64,000 bases of DNA from Evtepia gabavorous (lineage in GTDB: Bacteria > Bacillota > Clostridia > Oscillospirales > Oscillospiraceae): NCBI RefSeq assembly GCF_003425665.1, contig NZ_QQRQ01000004.1, positions 1-64,000 on the forward strand, written 5' to 3'. Under the pieces are notes generated by a model that had not been told where the DNA came from, made no database searches, and worked only from the letters and a program-made list of their open reading frames with translations. This document shows, one piece after another, positions 8,248 to 16,240 of this stretch. Position 1 is the stretch's first letter. Each line of letters opens with the position of its first letter. The translations under genes were made by a program, and so were the position numbers.

Positions 8248-9447
8248 ATGAAAAAGCAGTTACTTTCCATTTTAACAGCCGGCTGCCTGATGGCAGCCAT
8301 GGTGCCCGCAGCGTTTGCGGCGGACGCCAACGATTTGCAGGCGCAGATCGACGCTGCCGAGGCCGGCAGCACAATCAAGCTGAACGAGAACACCACGATT
8401 ACCACGCCGCTGAACATCAACAAGAGCATTACCCTGGATGGAAATGGCTATACTCTGACCTATACGGGAACCGGATACGCCATTCAACTGAATACAAATG
8501 ATGCTGTGACGTTCGACGACCTGGATTTGGATGCCACCAGCAGCGGCGGGCGCGGCCTCGAAATTGTCAGCAACAAGCCCAACTTTAAGCTGAATGACAG
8601 CCTTTGGAATGTCAATAACCGCGGGATTGGTTTTGGTAGCAACGGTACGGTGGCTGGCGCAACCGTTACGATTGATAGCTCCATCATCCAGGACAGCAAA
8701 AAGCCTGAGAATAAAACCTATGAGAATTGGTCTGACCAGGCCGATACCAGAGGCATCAGCCTTTGGAACAACAAAGGACTGGAGCTGAACATCATTGACA
8801 ACAGCGCGATCCTTGGCTTTGGCTATCCCATCAATATGGCGGGTGATATTGTAGACGGTGTTCGGGATATGGCTGATTCCGTCATTAACATCACCAACTC
8901 TAATATTTGGGGCTGGTGTGCCATGAACATCTGGACCATTGATACCACTTTCAACATCAAGAACTCTAATCTGAAGGGCTTTGTTGAGACGGACAATGCT
9001 TGGAACAGCTTTGCCACTATTGTTCTAAACGAAGACATCTACAAAGGCGTCACCGATTCCAGCAAGGCCAACGTCTTTAATATTTCTGGTGGGTCTGTTT
9101 CCTCGACCTGCGTTTCCAATGTCGAGGAAGTGTATCATTGCCTGTTCCGGCTGGACAAAGAGTTCATGTCCGAGTTTAATTTTGCACAAGCAAATCGGAA
9201 GAAAGTTGCTCTTACCTGCACCGATCCGTTCAGTGCTTTTTTAGCCACCTATGAAGGAATGGACATCCCTGATTTTGAGGATTGGGCAGAGAATAAGCTG
9301 ACTGGCGCTGCAGAGAACACCACTTATAACTGGGGGGCTATTGCTCCTGGTGTGGATGCACCTATTCCTGGGGTTCTTTCTATCCAGTCGGTTGATGATG
9401 TAACTCTGACTGGCGAAATAGGCCATGAAGGAGGGTTCAATCAATGA
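8248..9447 (+). CDS. Secreted beta-helix-like protein of phase-variable operon
   Basis: This 399-aa protein starts at ATG 8248 behind AAGGGAG (8232-8238). Residues 1-24 are a clear signal peptide ending AAFA. The body is rich in short Asn/Asp/Ser/Thr/Gly turns with alternating hydrophobics (for example SITLDGNGYTL, VTIDSSIIQD), typical of right-handed parallel beta-helix folds such as polymorphic outer-surface or pectate-lyase-like proteins. No catalytic motif is recognisable and there is no SLH, LPxTG or transmembrane anchor, so it should be released or held by a partner. The stop overlaps the next gene's ATG by 4 bp, implying translational coupling with the SLH protein. It is the first gene after the putative inversion switch. 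Confidence 0.8.
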   Translation: MKKQLLSILTAGCLMAAMVPAAFAADANDLQAQIDAAEAGSTIKLNENTTITTPLNINKSITLDGNGYTLTYTGTGYAIQLNTNDAVTFDDLDLDATSSGGRGLEIVSNKPNFKLNDSLWNVNNRGIGFGSNGTVAGATVTIDSSIIQDSKKPENKTYENWSDQADTRGISLWNNKGLELNIIDNSAILGFGYPINMAGDIVDGVRDMADSVINITNSNIWGWCAMNIWTIDTTFNIKNSNLKGFVETDNAWNSFATIVLNEDIYKGVTDSSKANVFNISGGSVSSTCVSNVEEVYHCLFRLDKEFMSEFNFAQANRKKVALTCTDPFSAFLATYEGMDIPDFEDWAENKLTGAAENTTYNWGAIAPGVDAPIPGVLSIQSVDDVTLTGEIGHEGGFNQ

Positions 9448-12371
9448 GAGGAAAGAAGCTCTTATCCCTGCTGCTAAGTACCACCCTTATTGGGACTATG
9501 CTTCCAACGGCGGCGCTGGCCACAGTGGATAGCGGAGCGGACAGCAGCCCCCTCGTCTGTACCACAGACGAGGGGGGTGCGGCAGAGAATCACGAGGAAA
9601 ACACATTGGTGTCTACTCCGGCAAATACTAAGGGCGATAAAACCACCCCCGGCTGGGAGGACAACAATGACGGCCATCCCAAGCGGATTCAGGAAACCTT
9701 TGACTTTGTTGTAGACGGTATTGCCTACAAAAAATTGGATGATACAACAGTAGAGGTTGCTCCGTGGTATTGGAAGTGGACCCATAGCTGCAACGACGGA
9801 CATACTGAAACTGTGTTTGCAGGAACCGAGTACAGCAACCGTAGCGATGGTTTGATGATCCCCAAGGAGATTAATCACGAGAATCAAGCATATCAGGTAG
9901 TGGGAATCGGCGACAACGCGTTCTACAATATGACTGGCACCGAGGTCACCCTTTCCGAAGGACTCACCTATATCGGGGCCGGGGCGTTTGGCTACTCCAC
10001 ATGCAAAACTATTGAGATTCCTGCTTCTGTGACCCGCCTTGATAAAGAAGCGCTCCACGGGGATTTTACCTCTATTACCTTTGCAGAGGGGAGTAAGTTG
10101 GAGAGCATTGGAGACCGGGCATTTCGTGGCTGTGATATTACCAGCCTTATCCTGCCAAGCACCGTAAAGTCTCTGGGTCATAAAGTTTTCCAAGCCTGCG
10201 ACTCCCTGGTGTCCGTCGAAATTCCCGCCAGTGTTACGGAAATCCAGACCGACACCTTTGACGAGTATTTTGATGCGGACGCAAATGAAGGCAGCGGGAA
10301 TGTCACCTTTGCAGAGGGCAGCATCTTTAAGTTGCAAGACGGCGTTCTCTATGATTCCGAGAACCTGATCCGTGTGCTGGACTGGCAGGAGAATGTGGTG
10401 GTGCCGGAGGGCATCAAGTACATTGGTGCGGATGCGTTTAATGCTTATTCTACGCAGACCCCCAACAATATGGAAACTCTGAAATCCATCACTCTGCCAG
10501 AGTCTTTGGTCAGCATTGGTAAAAACGCTTTCCAAGCCTGTAAAGCCCTTGAGAGTATCACAATCCCTAAAAACGTATCCGAAATCGGTGGCGGAGCATT
10601 TTCAAACTGTTCCAGTTTGGCTACGGCCGAAATTCTGGGTCCCGTCAAGGAACTCACGGGAACTACCGGGGTCTTTTTGGGGTGTGCCGCGCTGAAAAAT
10701 GTGACGCTGCCCGATACATTGACCAACATCGGAACTGGAACTTTCAACGGATGTGCTTCTCTTGAAAAAATTGATTTACCGGCGGGATTGACTGAGATCG
10801 GCAGGGAGGCTTTCAATGGATGTGAGTCGCTCAAAGAAGCGATTATCCCCGACGGAGTAACAGAGATCCCCAGCTATGCATTTACTGGCTGTCTCGCTTT
10901 GGAAAAAGTAGAACTTCCCGAAGGTATCACTTCTATCGGCGAGTATGCTTTTGACTTAACGGCCGAAAATGATAGCGGTGAATATGTTAATGAGAATCCC
11001 AAGTTGGAATCCATCAACATTCCATCCACAGTTACTTCTATCGCTGGCAATTTCTTAGGCGGTGTAAAAGCTAACGGCGAAACCGCTCTGATTTTCGAGG
11101 GTGAAAATCCTCCGACCTTTGGATTGGGCGCGCTTGACGGAATCAGCGGAGCAAGTTTCAATAAACCTACTGTTTACTACCCCGCCGAGGCCGTAGATGC
11201 TTATACGTCGGAGGACAGCGACTTGGTTACGAACGGCCTTGTTTCTGCACCCGTGGAAGGTGAGGAAAATAGCAACCAGTATTCTTTGGCTGTTTCCCCG
11301 TCTGCAACCAGTGTATATGAGAATAACACCATTAACTTTACCGTGGAAAGCACGCTGCCCCAGGATGCGACGCTTATGGTAGAGAGTAGCAATACTAAGG
11401 TTGCAACGGCAGCACTTTCCAGCGATCAAAAGAGCGTCACAGTTACGGGCGTGAAGGAAGGAACTGCCACAATCACGGTCAGCATTAAGCTGAGTGACGT
11501 AGTTCTTGCGTCTGAAAATGTCACCGTTACTGTTGACGAGCGCGGCTCCTCTGGTACTACCCGGTACATGGTAAGCGTGGAGGATGCGGACAACGGCACC
11601 ATCAAAGTCAGCCCCACCCGCGCCTCCAAGGGCAGCACCGTGACCATCAACGTCACCCCGGACGAGGGCTATGAGCTGGACAAGTTGGTTGTCACCGACA
11701 AGAATGGCGACACCGTGAAGTTGACCGACAAGGGCAGCGGCACATACACATTCAAAATGCCTGCCTCCAAGGTCACGGTAGAGGCCACCTTTACCCAGAT
11801 TGCCACTGAGCCGGAGACGCTGCCCTTCACCGATGTGAAGACAGGGGATTGGTTCTATGAGGCAGTCCAGTACGTCTACGACAAGGGCATGATGACCGGC
11901 GTGTCGGCGGACCGGTTTGCCCCTGCCTCCACCACCACCCGCGGGATGATCGTCACCGTCCTCTACCGGCTGGAGAACGAGCCCGCCGTGTCCGGTGATC
12001 TGCCCTTCACCGACGTAGAGCGCGGCGCCTGGTATGCCGATGCCGTTGCCTGGGCGGCGGCCAACGACATTGTCAACGGCACCAGCGCCACCACCTTCGC
12101 CCCCAACAGCCCCATCACCCGGGAGCAGATGGCGACCATGCTGTACCGGTTTGCCCAGTACAAGGGGATGGACGCGGTTACCCTTCAGGAGAACCTGACG
12201 GGCTATCCCGACGGGGGTCAGGTCAGTGACTACGCCATTCCGGCCATGAACTGGGCGATTGGCCAGGGCCTGATTGCCGGGATGGAGAACGGGACCCTGG
12301 TTCCCCAGGGCAGCGCCACCCGCGCCCAGGTGGCCACCATCCTTATGCGCTTTTGTGAGAGCATTGGATAA
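9444..12371 (+). CDS. BspA-like leucine-rich-repeat surface protein with SLH domains
   Basis: This 975-aa exported cell-surface protein starts at ATG 9444 after AAGGAGGG (9428-9435), overlapping the previous stop (ATGA). The signal peptide is residues 1-26. After an N-terminal region, about 130-580 is a run of BspA/TpLRR-type repeats with the recurring pattern IGxxAFxxCxxLxxIxIPxxVTxI. About 612-700 is a bacterial Ig-like (Big_2) domain, about 704-790 a divergent InlB-type repeat, and about 793-975 three SLH domains (first LPFTDVKTGDWFYEA). BspA-like proteins of other bacteria bind host matrix or other microbes; a similar role is inferred. Expression probably depends on the inversion switch upstream. 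Confidence 0.9.
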   Translation: MRGKKLLSLLLSTTLIGTMLPTAALATVDSGADSSPLVCTTDEGGAAENHEENTLVSTPANTKGDKTTPGWEDNNDGHPKRIQETFDFVVDGIAYKKLDDTTVEVAPWYWKWTHSCNDGHTETVFAGTEYSNRSDGLMIPKEINHENQAYQVVGIGDNAFYNMTGTEVTLSEGLTYIGAGAFGYSTCKTIEIPASVTRLDKEALHGDFTSITFAEGSKLESIGDRAFRGCDITSLILPSTVKSLGHKVFQACDSLVSVEIPASVTEIQTDTFDEYFDADANEGSGNVTFAEGSIFKLQDGVLYDSENLIRVLDWQENVVVPEGIKYIGADAFNAYSTQTPNNMETLKSITLPESLVSIGKNAFQACKALESITIPKNVSEIGGGAFSNCSSLATAEILGPVKELTGTTGVFLGCAALKNVTLPDTLTNIGTGTFNGCASLEKIDLPAGLTEIGREAFNGCESLKEAIIPDGVTEIPSYAFTGCLALEKVELPEGITSIGEYAFDLTAENDSGEYVNENPKLESINIPSTVTSIAGNFLGGVKANGETALIFEGENPPTFGLGALDGISGASFNKPTVYYPAEAVDAYTSEDSDLVTNGLVSAPVEGEENSNQYSLAVSPSATSVYENNTINFTVESTLPQDATLMVESSNTKVATAALSSDQKSVTVTGVKEGTATITVSIKLSDVVLASENVTVTVDERGSSGTTRYMVSVEDADNGTIKVSPTRASKGSTVTINVTPDEGYELDKLVVTDKNGDTVKLTDKGSGTYTFKMPASKVTVEATFTQIATEPETLPFTDVKTGDWFYEAVQYVYDKGMMTGVSADRFAPASTTTRGMIVTVLYRLENEPAVSGDLPFTDVERGAWYADAVAWAAANDIVNGTSATTFAPNSPITREQMATMLYRFAQYKGMDAVTLQENLTGYPDGGQVSDYAIPAMNWAIGQGLIAGMENGTLVPQGSATRAQVATILMRFCESIG

Positions 12372-12413
12372 CATCGCCCGAGGACACGATACGGTATTAT
12401 GAGGCCCATGAGA

Positions 12414-12452
12414 AACGCGCAGACAACCAACAGGTTGTCTGCGCGTTTTTTC
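12414..12452 (+). terminator. Terminator of the surface operon
   Basis: CGCGCAGACAACC (12416-12428) pairs perfectly with 12433-12445 around an AACA loop, followed by six T (12446-12451). Confidence 0.92.
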
Positions 12453-12479
12453 TCTTTTGGCTGATGTCCCACCCCTCTC

Positions 12480-12812
12480 TCAGGATGTCTGCCGGGAACG
12501 GATGATGTACGAAGCAATGATTTCAATGAACTCGGAAGCGGTAGGCGCGGCGGTTAAGGGATAGCCAGCCATCCGGCAGAGCAAATCCGGGTTGACCTGC
12601 CAAGCCCGGGAAACCACTGTTCGGAGGTTGCGCTCTACCGCGGTCCATTTACATCCGAAGTGGTCGGCGGTTTCCCGATAGATTTTCTCTGTGATCTCTT
12701 CCAACCGATCCTCTTCCATGACGGCAAGATGAATGGCATAAACTGTGAGGGGAAATCCCTTGTAACACCTGGTGATCCCAAAGGGGCGCAGCGTTTCCAG
12801 AATGGTTGTCAT
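12480..12812 (-). CDS. Spo0A C-terminal-domain-only DNA-binding protein
   Basis: This 110-aa protein consists of little more than the Spo0A effector domain. It has a glycine/tyrosine motif resembling the KGYxYL region (TRCYKGFPLTVYAI) and a recognition-helix segment AVERNLRTVVSRAW. The latter parallels the RVERAIRHAIEVAW region that reads 0A boxes in Spo0A. There is no phosphoacceptor receiver domain. The start is placed at 12812, 8 nt after AGGAGG (12821-12826); a second in-frame ATG at 12818 is too close to that site. Such a protein could compete with or modulate Spo0A at its boxes, or act constitutively. It lies convergent to the surface operon, and a 0A-like inverted site sits about 65 bp upstream, hinting at autoregulation. 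Confidence 0.8.
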   Translation of the reverse strand: MTTILETLRPFGITRCYKGFPLTVYAIHLAVMEEDRLEEITEKIYRETADHFGCKWTAVERNLRTVVSRAWQVNPDLLCRMAGYPLTAAPTASEFIEIIASYIIRSRQTS

Positions 12813-12878
12813 AGACATATCCTCCTAAATGAAAAGATTTAAGAAGATAATAGAACGAAAAACAGGAAAATCGCTGGT

Positions 12879-12896
12879 TGTCGCTGATATTCGACA
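12879..12896. promoter_or_regulatory. Inverted pair of 0A-box-like sites
   Basis: TGTCG (12879-12883) and CGACA (12892-12896) form a dyad. The right half reads TTCGACA, the exact complement of the Spo0A box core TGTCGAA. It lies upstream of the Spo0A-domain gene, in the 196-bp gap with no gene. Confidence 0.45.
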
Positions 12897-13008
12897 CTTT
12901 GGGTTTGAAAAGGACAGGATTTCTTTGCAGAACATGTCTTCCTGATGGGCCGGTGGATTTCCTTGGGAATAACCGCCCGGCTCAGGGCATGGAACAGCGC
13001 CGCCCGGA

Positions 13009-13179
13009 TTACAGGGCGGCGCTGGGGAGATGGCGGACAAAGGCATCCATGTGTTCTACTTTGTCCAGCTGGGAGAGAATGGCCTCTTTTTGGCCGGGGG
13101 TGCAGGCGTCGAAAAAACGGGCCGCCTCCCGGTTTCTGCGGAGGCAGGACTGAAAAACCAGTGTGGCATTTGGCTGCAT
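13009..13179 (-). CDS. Small 56-aa protein of unknown function
   Basis: ATG at 13179 follows a good ribosome site (GGAGAGGTGAT), and the frame runs 56 codons to TAA at 13009. The product starts MQPNATLVFQ and is rich in helix formers and charged residues (RFFDACTPGQKEAILSQL), with no transmembrane or export signal. It shares its GAGGTGAT-type ribosome site and orientation with the helical protein gene at 13700. The family is not recognised. Well-placed initiation and a plausible amphipathic composition are the only support. Confidence 0.55.
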   Translation of the reverse strand: MQPNATLVFQSCLRRNREAARFFDACTPGQKEAILSQLDKVEHMDAFVRHLPSAAL

Positions 13180-13274
13180 CAAGATCACCTCTCCGGTAGC
13201 ATGCCCGGAAATCAGGGGACCATCCCCGCCAAAAGAAGGAACCGCGCCGCTGCAGGGGGAAAAGAGCGGCCCGC

Positions 13275-13700
13275 TTATAAAAAGGGCTTCATCTGCTCTA
13301 CGTTGGCCTGCTCGGTGGACAGCAGTTTTTCGGCCAAGGACCGGACCTGCCGGTCGTTTCCCTCATAGTCGTGGAGATGCTTGAGCCCCTTGGTGATGCC
13401 CATGTTGTTGCCCTTAATGGTCATCTCCGCAATTTTGGAGTCGGAGGAATCGGCGAGGGTCTGCATGGTGGACATGACCTCAGAGGAGAGGCGGGCCATC
13501 AGGCTGGGGTCCTTTGGGGCGGTGCCCTTGGCCTGCAAGAGCTTGGCGGCCTCGGATGCAATGGTTTGATATTCTGCAATCTGCCCCTGGAGGGATTTTT
13601 TCAGCTTGGCGGTTTGGACCTGGCCCACGATGTCTTGCAGGCCGAGAATCCCCATTTCCGCGGTTTCATGGACGTACTGGAGCAGTTCAATGTCTTTCAT
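13275..13700 (-). CDS. Small helical protein, possibly ferritin-like
   Basis: This 141-aa protein starts at ATG 13700, just after GAGGTGAT; the open frame extends upstream but without initiation signals. The sequence (MKDIELLQYVHETAEMG...) is almost all amphipathic helix with no signal peptide or membrane segment. Regularly spaced Glu and His residues in the first and last thirds (E-x-x-E, HLHDYE) suggest a four-helix bundle of ferritin-like or DUF2383-like type. No iron-binding site can be assigned with confidence. It is transcribed away from the neighbouring lysis cassette. A small spore- or stress-associated protein is possible but unproven. Confidence 0.7.
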   Translation of the reverse strand: MKDIELLQYVHETAEMGILGLQDIVGQVQTAKLKKSLQGQIAEYQTIASEAAKLLQAKGTAPKDPSLMARLSSEVMSTMQTLADSSDSKIAEMTIKGNNMGITKGLKHLHDYEGNDRQVRSLAEKLLSTEQANVEQMKPFL

Positions 13701-13854
13701 TTGGATCACCTCATCGATAGTATGCCCCAAAAAACAAGGGGAATGGGAAAGACTGCCTGGAAAAAAGAAAAAATTTTTTGGAAGCGTGTATACAAACGTC
13801 CCCCTCGCGGGGGTGTTTCCCCAAAGAGTGAGGGCAAAAGAAAGGAGGGATCGT

Positions 13855-14142
13855 ATGGGGACAACTGGACAAATGCTCATCACCGCGGGGGCGGTGCTGT
13901 CGGCGGGCATCCTGTTGCTGACCACCTATAACCGGGTCTACCGTTGGACCCTGCGGCAGAAGGCGCAGGACAGGGAACTGAGCGCCATTCGGAAAGAGAA
14001 TACCCTGCTGACCTATGGGGTGCTGGCCTGCCTGAAGGGGCTGGAGGAGCAGGGCTGCGACGGCCCGGTGCATGAGGCCATTGACAAGATTGAGCGGGAC
14101 CTGAATCTCCGGGCCCACGACCAGGAGGGAAACTGCGGATGA
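13855..14142 (+). CDS. Small membrane-anchored coiled-coil protein of lysis cassette
   Basis: This 95-aa product starts at ATG 13855 behind AAAGGAGGG (13841-13849). One hydrophobic segment near the N terminus (about 6-24, MLITAGAVLSAGILLL) is followed by a basic, charged helical tail typical of a short coiled coil. In clostridial phages a small protein of this shape often precedes the holin. It overlaps the holin gene by 4 bp, so the two are translationally coupled. The function is inferred only from position; it may tune holin assembly or membrane attachment of the lysin. Confidence 0.65.
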   Translation: MGTTGQMLITAGAVLSAGILLLTTYNRVYRWTLRQKAQDRELSAIRKENTLLTYGVLACLKGLEEQGCDGPVHEAIDKIERDLNLRAHDQEGNCG

Positions 14143-14342
14143 AACAACAGGGATGGAAGAGGTGGTGGCGCGCGGCAGGCGTCCGGGCCATCAAAACCAT
14201 GGCGCAGACCGCCGTGGCGACCATTGGGGCGGCGGCTGTTTTGTGTGAGGTCTCCTGGGATGTGGTGGGCTCTGCTGCGGTGCTGGCGGGGCTGCTGTCC
14301 CTGCTGACCAGTCTGGCTGGGCTGCCGGAGGTAGAGGGGTAA
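14139..14342 (+). CDS. Phage-type holin (r1t-like)
   Basis: This 67-aa protein has a basic N terminus (MKQQGWKRWWRAAGVRAIK) and two short hydrophobic segments: about 20-37, rich in Ala/Val, and about 43-61, VLAGLLSLLTSLAGLPE. It closely follows the pattern of r1t-family phage holins, which form membrane lesions that let the endolysin reach peptidoglycan. It starts at ATG 14139, overlapping the preceding gene by 4 bp. The endolysin gene follows about 240 bp downstream. No other phage genes are seen within the window. Confidence 0.8.
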   Translation: MKQQGWKRWWRAAGVRAIKTMAQTAVATIGAAAVLCEVSWDVVGSAAVLAGLLSLLTSLAGLPEVEG

Positions 14343-14488
14343 GCGGGAAGGTATCCCCGGGACAGGCACCAAAATTCCCTTTTTTTCTACGATGGAATGG
14401 GGGGAATGGGTGAAAGATACGGGGTTGGGGCCGAGAGGGAGAACCCCGTTCAGACTATGATTTGATCCAATCCAGGGAGGGAATGTAT

Positions 14489-14593
14489 ATGGCGGAAATT
14501 ACGGAGACCGTTCTTCAGGCGGGCGATGAGATTCCAGAAAGCATGTTGGATGAAATGACCAACGGGAAGGGGGAGGCAGGCGATGAGCAATAG
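14489..14593 (+). CDS. 34-aa acidic peptide overlapping the endolysin start
   Basis: ATG 14489 lies 8 nt after GGGAGG (14475-14480); an in-frame ATG at 14483 is too close to the site. The peptide (MAEITETVLQAGDEIPESML...) is acidic and soluble, and its stop overlaps the amidase start by 11 bp. It may be a real phage-type peptide or a translational coupler. No family is recognised. Confidence 0.5.
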   Translation: MAEITETVLQAGDEIPESMLDEMTNGKGEAGDEQ

Positions 14594-15347
14594 TCCTCTG
14601 GTCAGCTACACGAAGCTCTCCCCCAATCATTCCGGGCGGCGCAACCATGTGATTGACACGATTTCCATTCACTGCATGGCAGGCAATGGTTCGGTGGAGA
14701 CCTGTGGGGCGCTGTTTGCCGACCCGGCCCGCAAGGCCAGCAGCAACTACGGCATTGGAAGCGACGGACGGATTGCCCTGTATGTGGAGGAGGCCAACCG
14801 GTCCTGGTGTACCTCCAATGCCGCCAACGACCATCGGGCCATCACCATTGAGGTGGCCAACAACGGCGGGGCGCCGGACTGGCCGGTGTCAGACAAGGCC
14901 TACGCCGCATTGCTGGACCTATTGACGGATATCTGCCGGAGAAATGGGATCAAGAAACTGCTGTGGCAGGGAGACAAAGCCCTGATCGGCCAGGTGGAAC
15001 AACAGAATATGACAGTTCACCGGTGGTTTGCCGCCAAGGCGTGCCCGGGAGACTATCTGTACAGACGCCATGGCCAAATTGCCGCCGAAGTGAATCGGCG
15101 GCTGGAAGAGGAGGAGGAAACTGTGGATATTGCGAAGCTGATCGCGGAGATGACCAACGAGCAGGCTTATCAGCTGCTGCAAAAGGCGGAGCTCCACGCC
15201 AAGACCGTGGCCGAGCCCGCCTGGTCCCAACAGGAGGGTCATTGGGCAAAGGCCACGGCGGAAGGGGTGGTGGACGGCACCAGCCCGGAGCGCCCCATGA
15301 AACGGGATGAAGTGATCGCGGTGTTGGGCCGGAAGGGTCTGTTATAA
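14583..15347 (+). CDS. N-acetylmuramoyl-L-alanine amidase (endolysin)
   Basis: This 254-aa peptidoglycan hydrolase starts at ATG 14583 after GGGAGG. Residues 1-170 are an Amidase_2/PGRP domain: early zinc His in ISIHCMAG, the NYGIGSDGRIALYVEE core, then TVHRWFAAKACPGDY with the second His and the Cys that completes the zinc site. A Glu-rich linker (about 175-185) leads to a C-terminal region with an SLH-like piece (WAKATAEGVVDGTSPERPMKRDEVI). That layout is common in clostridial endolysins and may bind the cell wall. No signal peptide is present, so export should depend on the adjacent holin. It cuts the bond between muramic acid and the stem peptide. Confidence 0.9.
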   Translation: MSNSPLVSYTKLSPNHSGRRNHVIDTISIHCMAGNGSVETCGALFADPARKASSNYGIGSDGRIALYVEEANRSWCTSNAANDHRAITIEVANNGGAPDWPVSDKAYAALLDLLTDICRRNGIKKLLWQGDKALIGQVEQQNMTVHRWFAAKACPGDYLYRRHGQIAAEVNRRLEEEEETVDIAKLIAEMTNEQAYQLLQKAELHAKTVAEPAWSQQEGHWAKATAEGVVDGTSPERPMKRDEVIAVLGRKGLL

Positions 15348-15361
15348 GGCTGAAAAAATAA

Positions 15362-15396
15362 GGAACGCCCTCTGGCGCTTGGCCAGAGGGCGTTCC
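15362..15396 (-). terminator. Terminator between endolysin and PadR genes
   Basis: GGAACGCCCTCTGGC pairs perfectly with 15382-15396. A T-run on the minus strand lies on the outer side, so it ends the leftward padR transcript and may also stop rightward transcription. Confidence 0.8.
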
Positions 15397-15792
15397 TCAT
15401 TCTAAAGGGGTTAAGGGGAATTGGGTTTTCAGAATTTCTTCCACCGCTTGGGTGAACTCTCGGTACTCGTCAATCAGGCGTCTCAGGTAGAGACGGCCGT
15501 TTTCTGTGATGGAGAAGTAAATGCGGGTCCGGTTTTCGTCAGAAAGCTCCTCAAAGTCTTTCCGAATAAACTGAAAATCCTCCAGACGATAAATAGCGAT
15601 GTAAAGATTGGTCAGAGAAATTTTCCCGTCGCTCATCAGCTTGATGGTCTGCATCATCTCATAGGTGTACATGGGCTTTCTCTCCAAGAGAAACAGAACC
15701 AGCATTTCTGTGGTTGCTTTTTTCAGGGATTCTCGAATCCCAGCTGGAGTGCCCGCCACTTTATCTCGCTTGAGCTCTTTTCGCTTTTTCAT
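15397..15792 (-). CDS. PadR-family transcriptional regulator
   Basis: This 131-aa regulator has a winged-helix PadR domain at about 25-110: EMLVLFLLERKPMYTYEMMQ, LTNLYIAIYRLEDFQFI and the wing RTRIYFSITENGRLYL. A basic N-terminal tail (MKKRKELKRDK) and a short C-terminal helix for dimerisation flank it. The family represses small-molecule-responsive genes, often transporters. No target gene is adjacent; the gene is flanked by the endolysin terminator and the toxin locus. The start is ATG 15792 with a GGGTGAT-type ribosome site. Confidence 0.85.
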   Translation of the reverse strand: MKKRKELKRDKVAGTPAGIRESLKKATTEMLVLFLLERKPMYTYEMMQTIKLMSDGKISLTNLYIAIYRLEDFQFIRKDFEELSDENRTRIYFSITENGRLYLRRLIDEYREFTQAVEEILKTQFPLTPLE

Positions 15793-15977
15793 GACATCAC
15801 CCAGTTTTGATACTTTTTATTAATCATATATCAGGAAAAGTAAATTGTCAATAAGAAATACTTGGTAGATACATCACCAATAGAATAATTTATGAATACT
15901 GTTTTGTGCCGAGGGAAGGCAAAATTGAGCAAAAAGAACAAAATAAAAACGCTGCCCCATGGATAGGACAGCAAAAA

Positions 15978-16007
15978 TTGACAATCCGCGGCGCGGCATG
16001 GTATGAT
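15978..16007 (+). promoter_or_regulatory. Promoter of the type I toxin mRNA
   Basis: TTGACA (15978-15983), an 18-bp spacer and TATGAT (16002-16007). The RNA would begin near 16014, right at a small hairpin TACCCC-AAAA-GGGGT (16013-16026) that would protect the 5' end. Confidence 0.8.
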
Positions 16008-16035
16008 GGATGTACCCCAAAAGGGGTCAGAAAGA

Positions 16036-16240
16036 GGCGCTGTTACATAGACGGCGGTTAGCCACTTCCCTGCGAAGGGAGGTGATGCTTGGATGGGAAA
16101 CTTTCTCTGGAAGTTTTTTGTATGCTTGGCCTTTGCGGCCTACATACTCTCCATAAAAGCGTGCTGACCGCTTGGATGGTACCCAAACGGTCAGCATAGA
16201 ACATATGCTACTCTGATGGGCTAACCGCAGTAGCAGCGCC
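16036..16240 (+). other. Structured toxin mRNA with long-range 5'-3' pairing
   Basis: The 5' leader can pair with the 3' end in two perfect blocks: 16036-16042 with 16234-16240 (7 bp) and 16055-16063 with 16219-16227 (9 bp). A local hairpin, CACTTCCCT (16063-16071)/AGGGAGGTG (16076-16084) with a GCGA tetraloop and one G-U pair, buries the ribosome site. This is the folding logic of type I toxin mRNAs, in which full-length RNA is inert until processed. Confidence 0.7.
16093..16167 (+). CDS. Hydrophobic 24-aa peptide, probable type I toxin
   Basis: The ORF runs from ATG 16093 to TGA 16167, 10 nt after GGAGG (16078-16082). The peptide begins MGNFLWKFFVCLAFAAYIL and ends with a short charged tail (SIKAC). 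It is one predicted membrane span with aromatic and basic ends, like small membrane toxins of type I systems (TxpA, BsrG, Fst). An upstream ATG at 16085 opens a different, non-hydrophobic frame. The ribosome site is sequestered in a stable hairpin, and a consensus promoter fires an antisense RNA from the opposite strand over the 3' part. Toxicity is inferred from these features. Confidence 0.7.
   Translation: MGNFLWKFFVCLAFAAYILSIKAC

Noticed and set aside
7875-8429. 184-codon minus-strand frame across the invertible element
   Set aside because: It runs through the inverted repeat and into the signal-peptide region of the secreted protein gene in antisense; it has no ribosome site and no family-like sequence, so it is chance.
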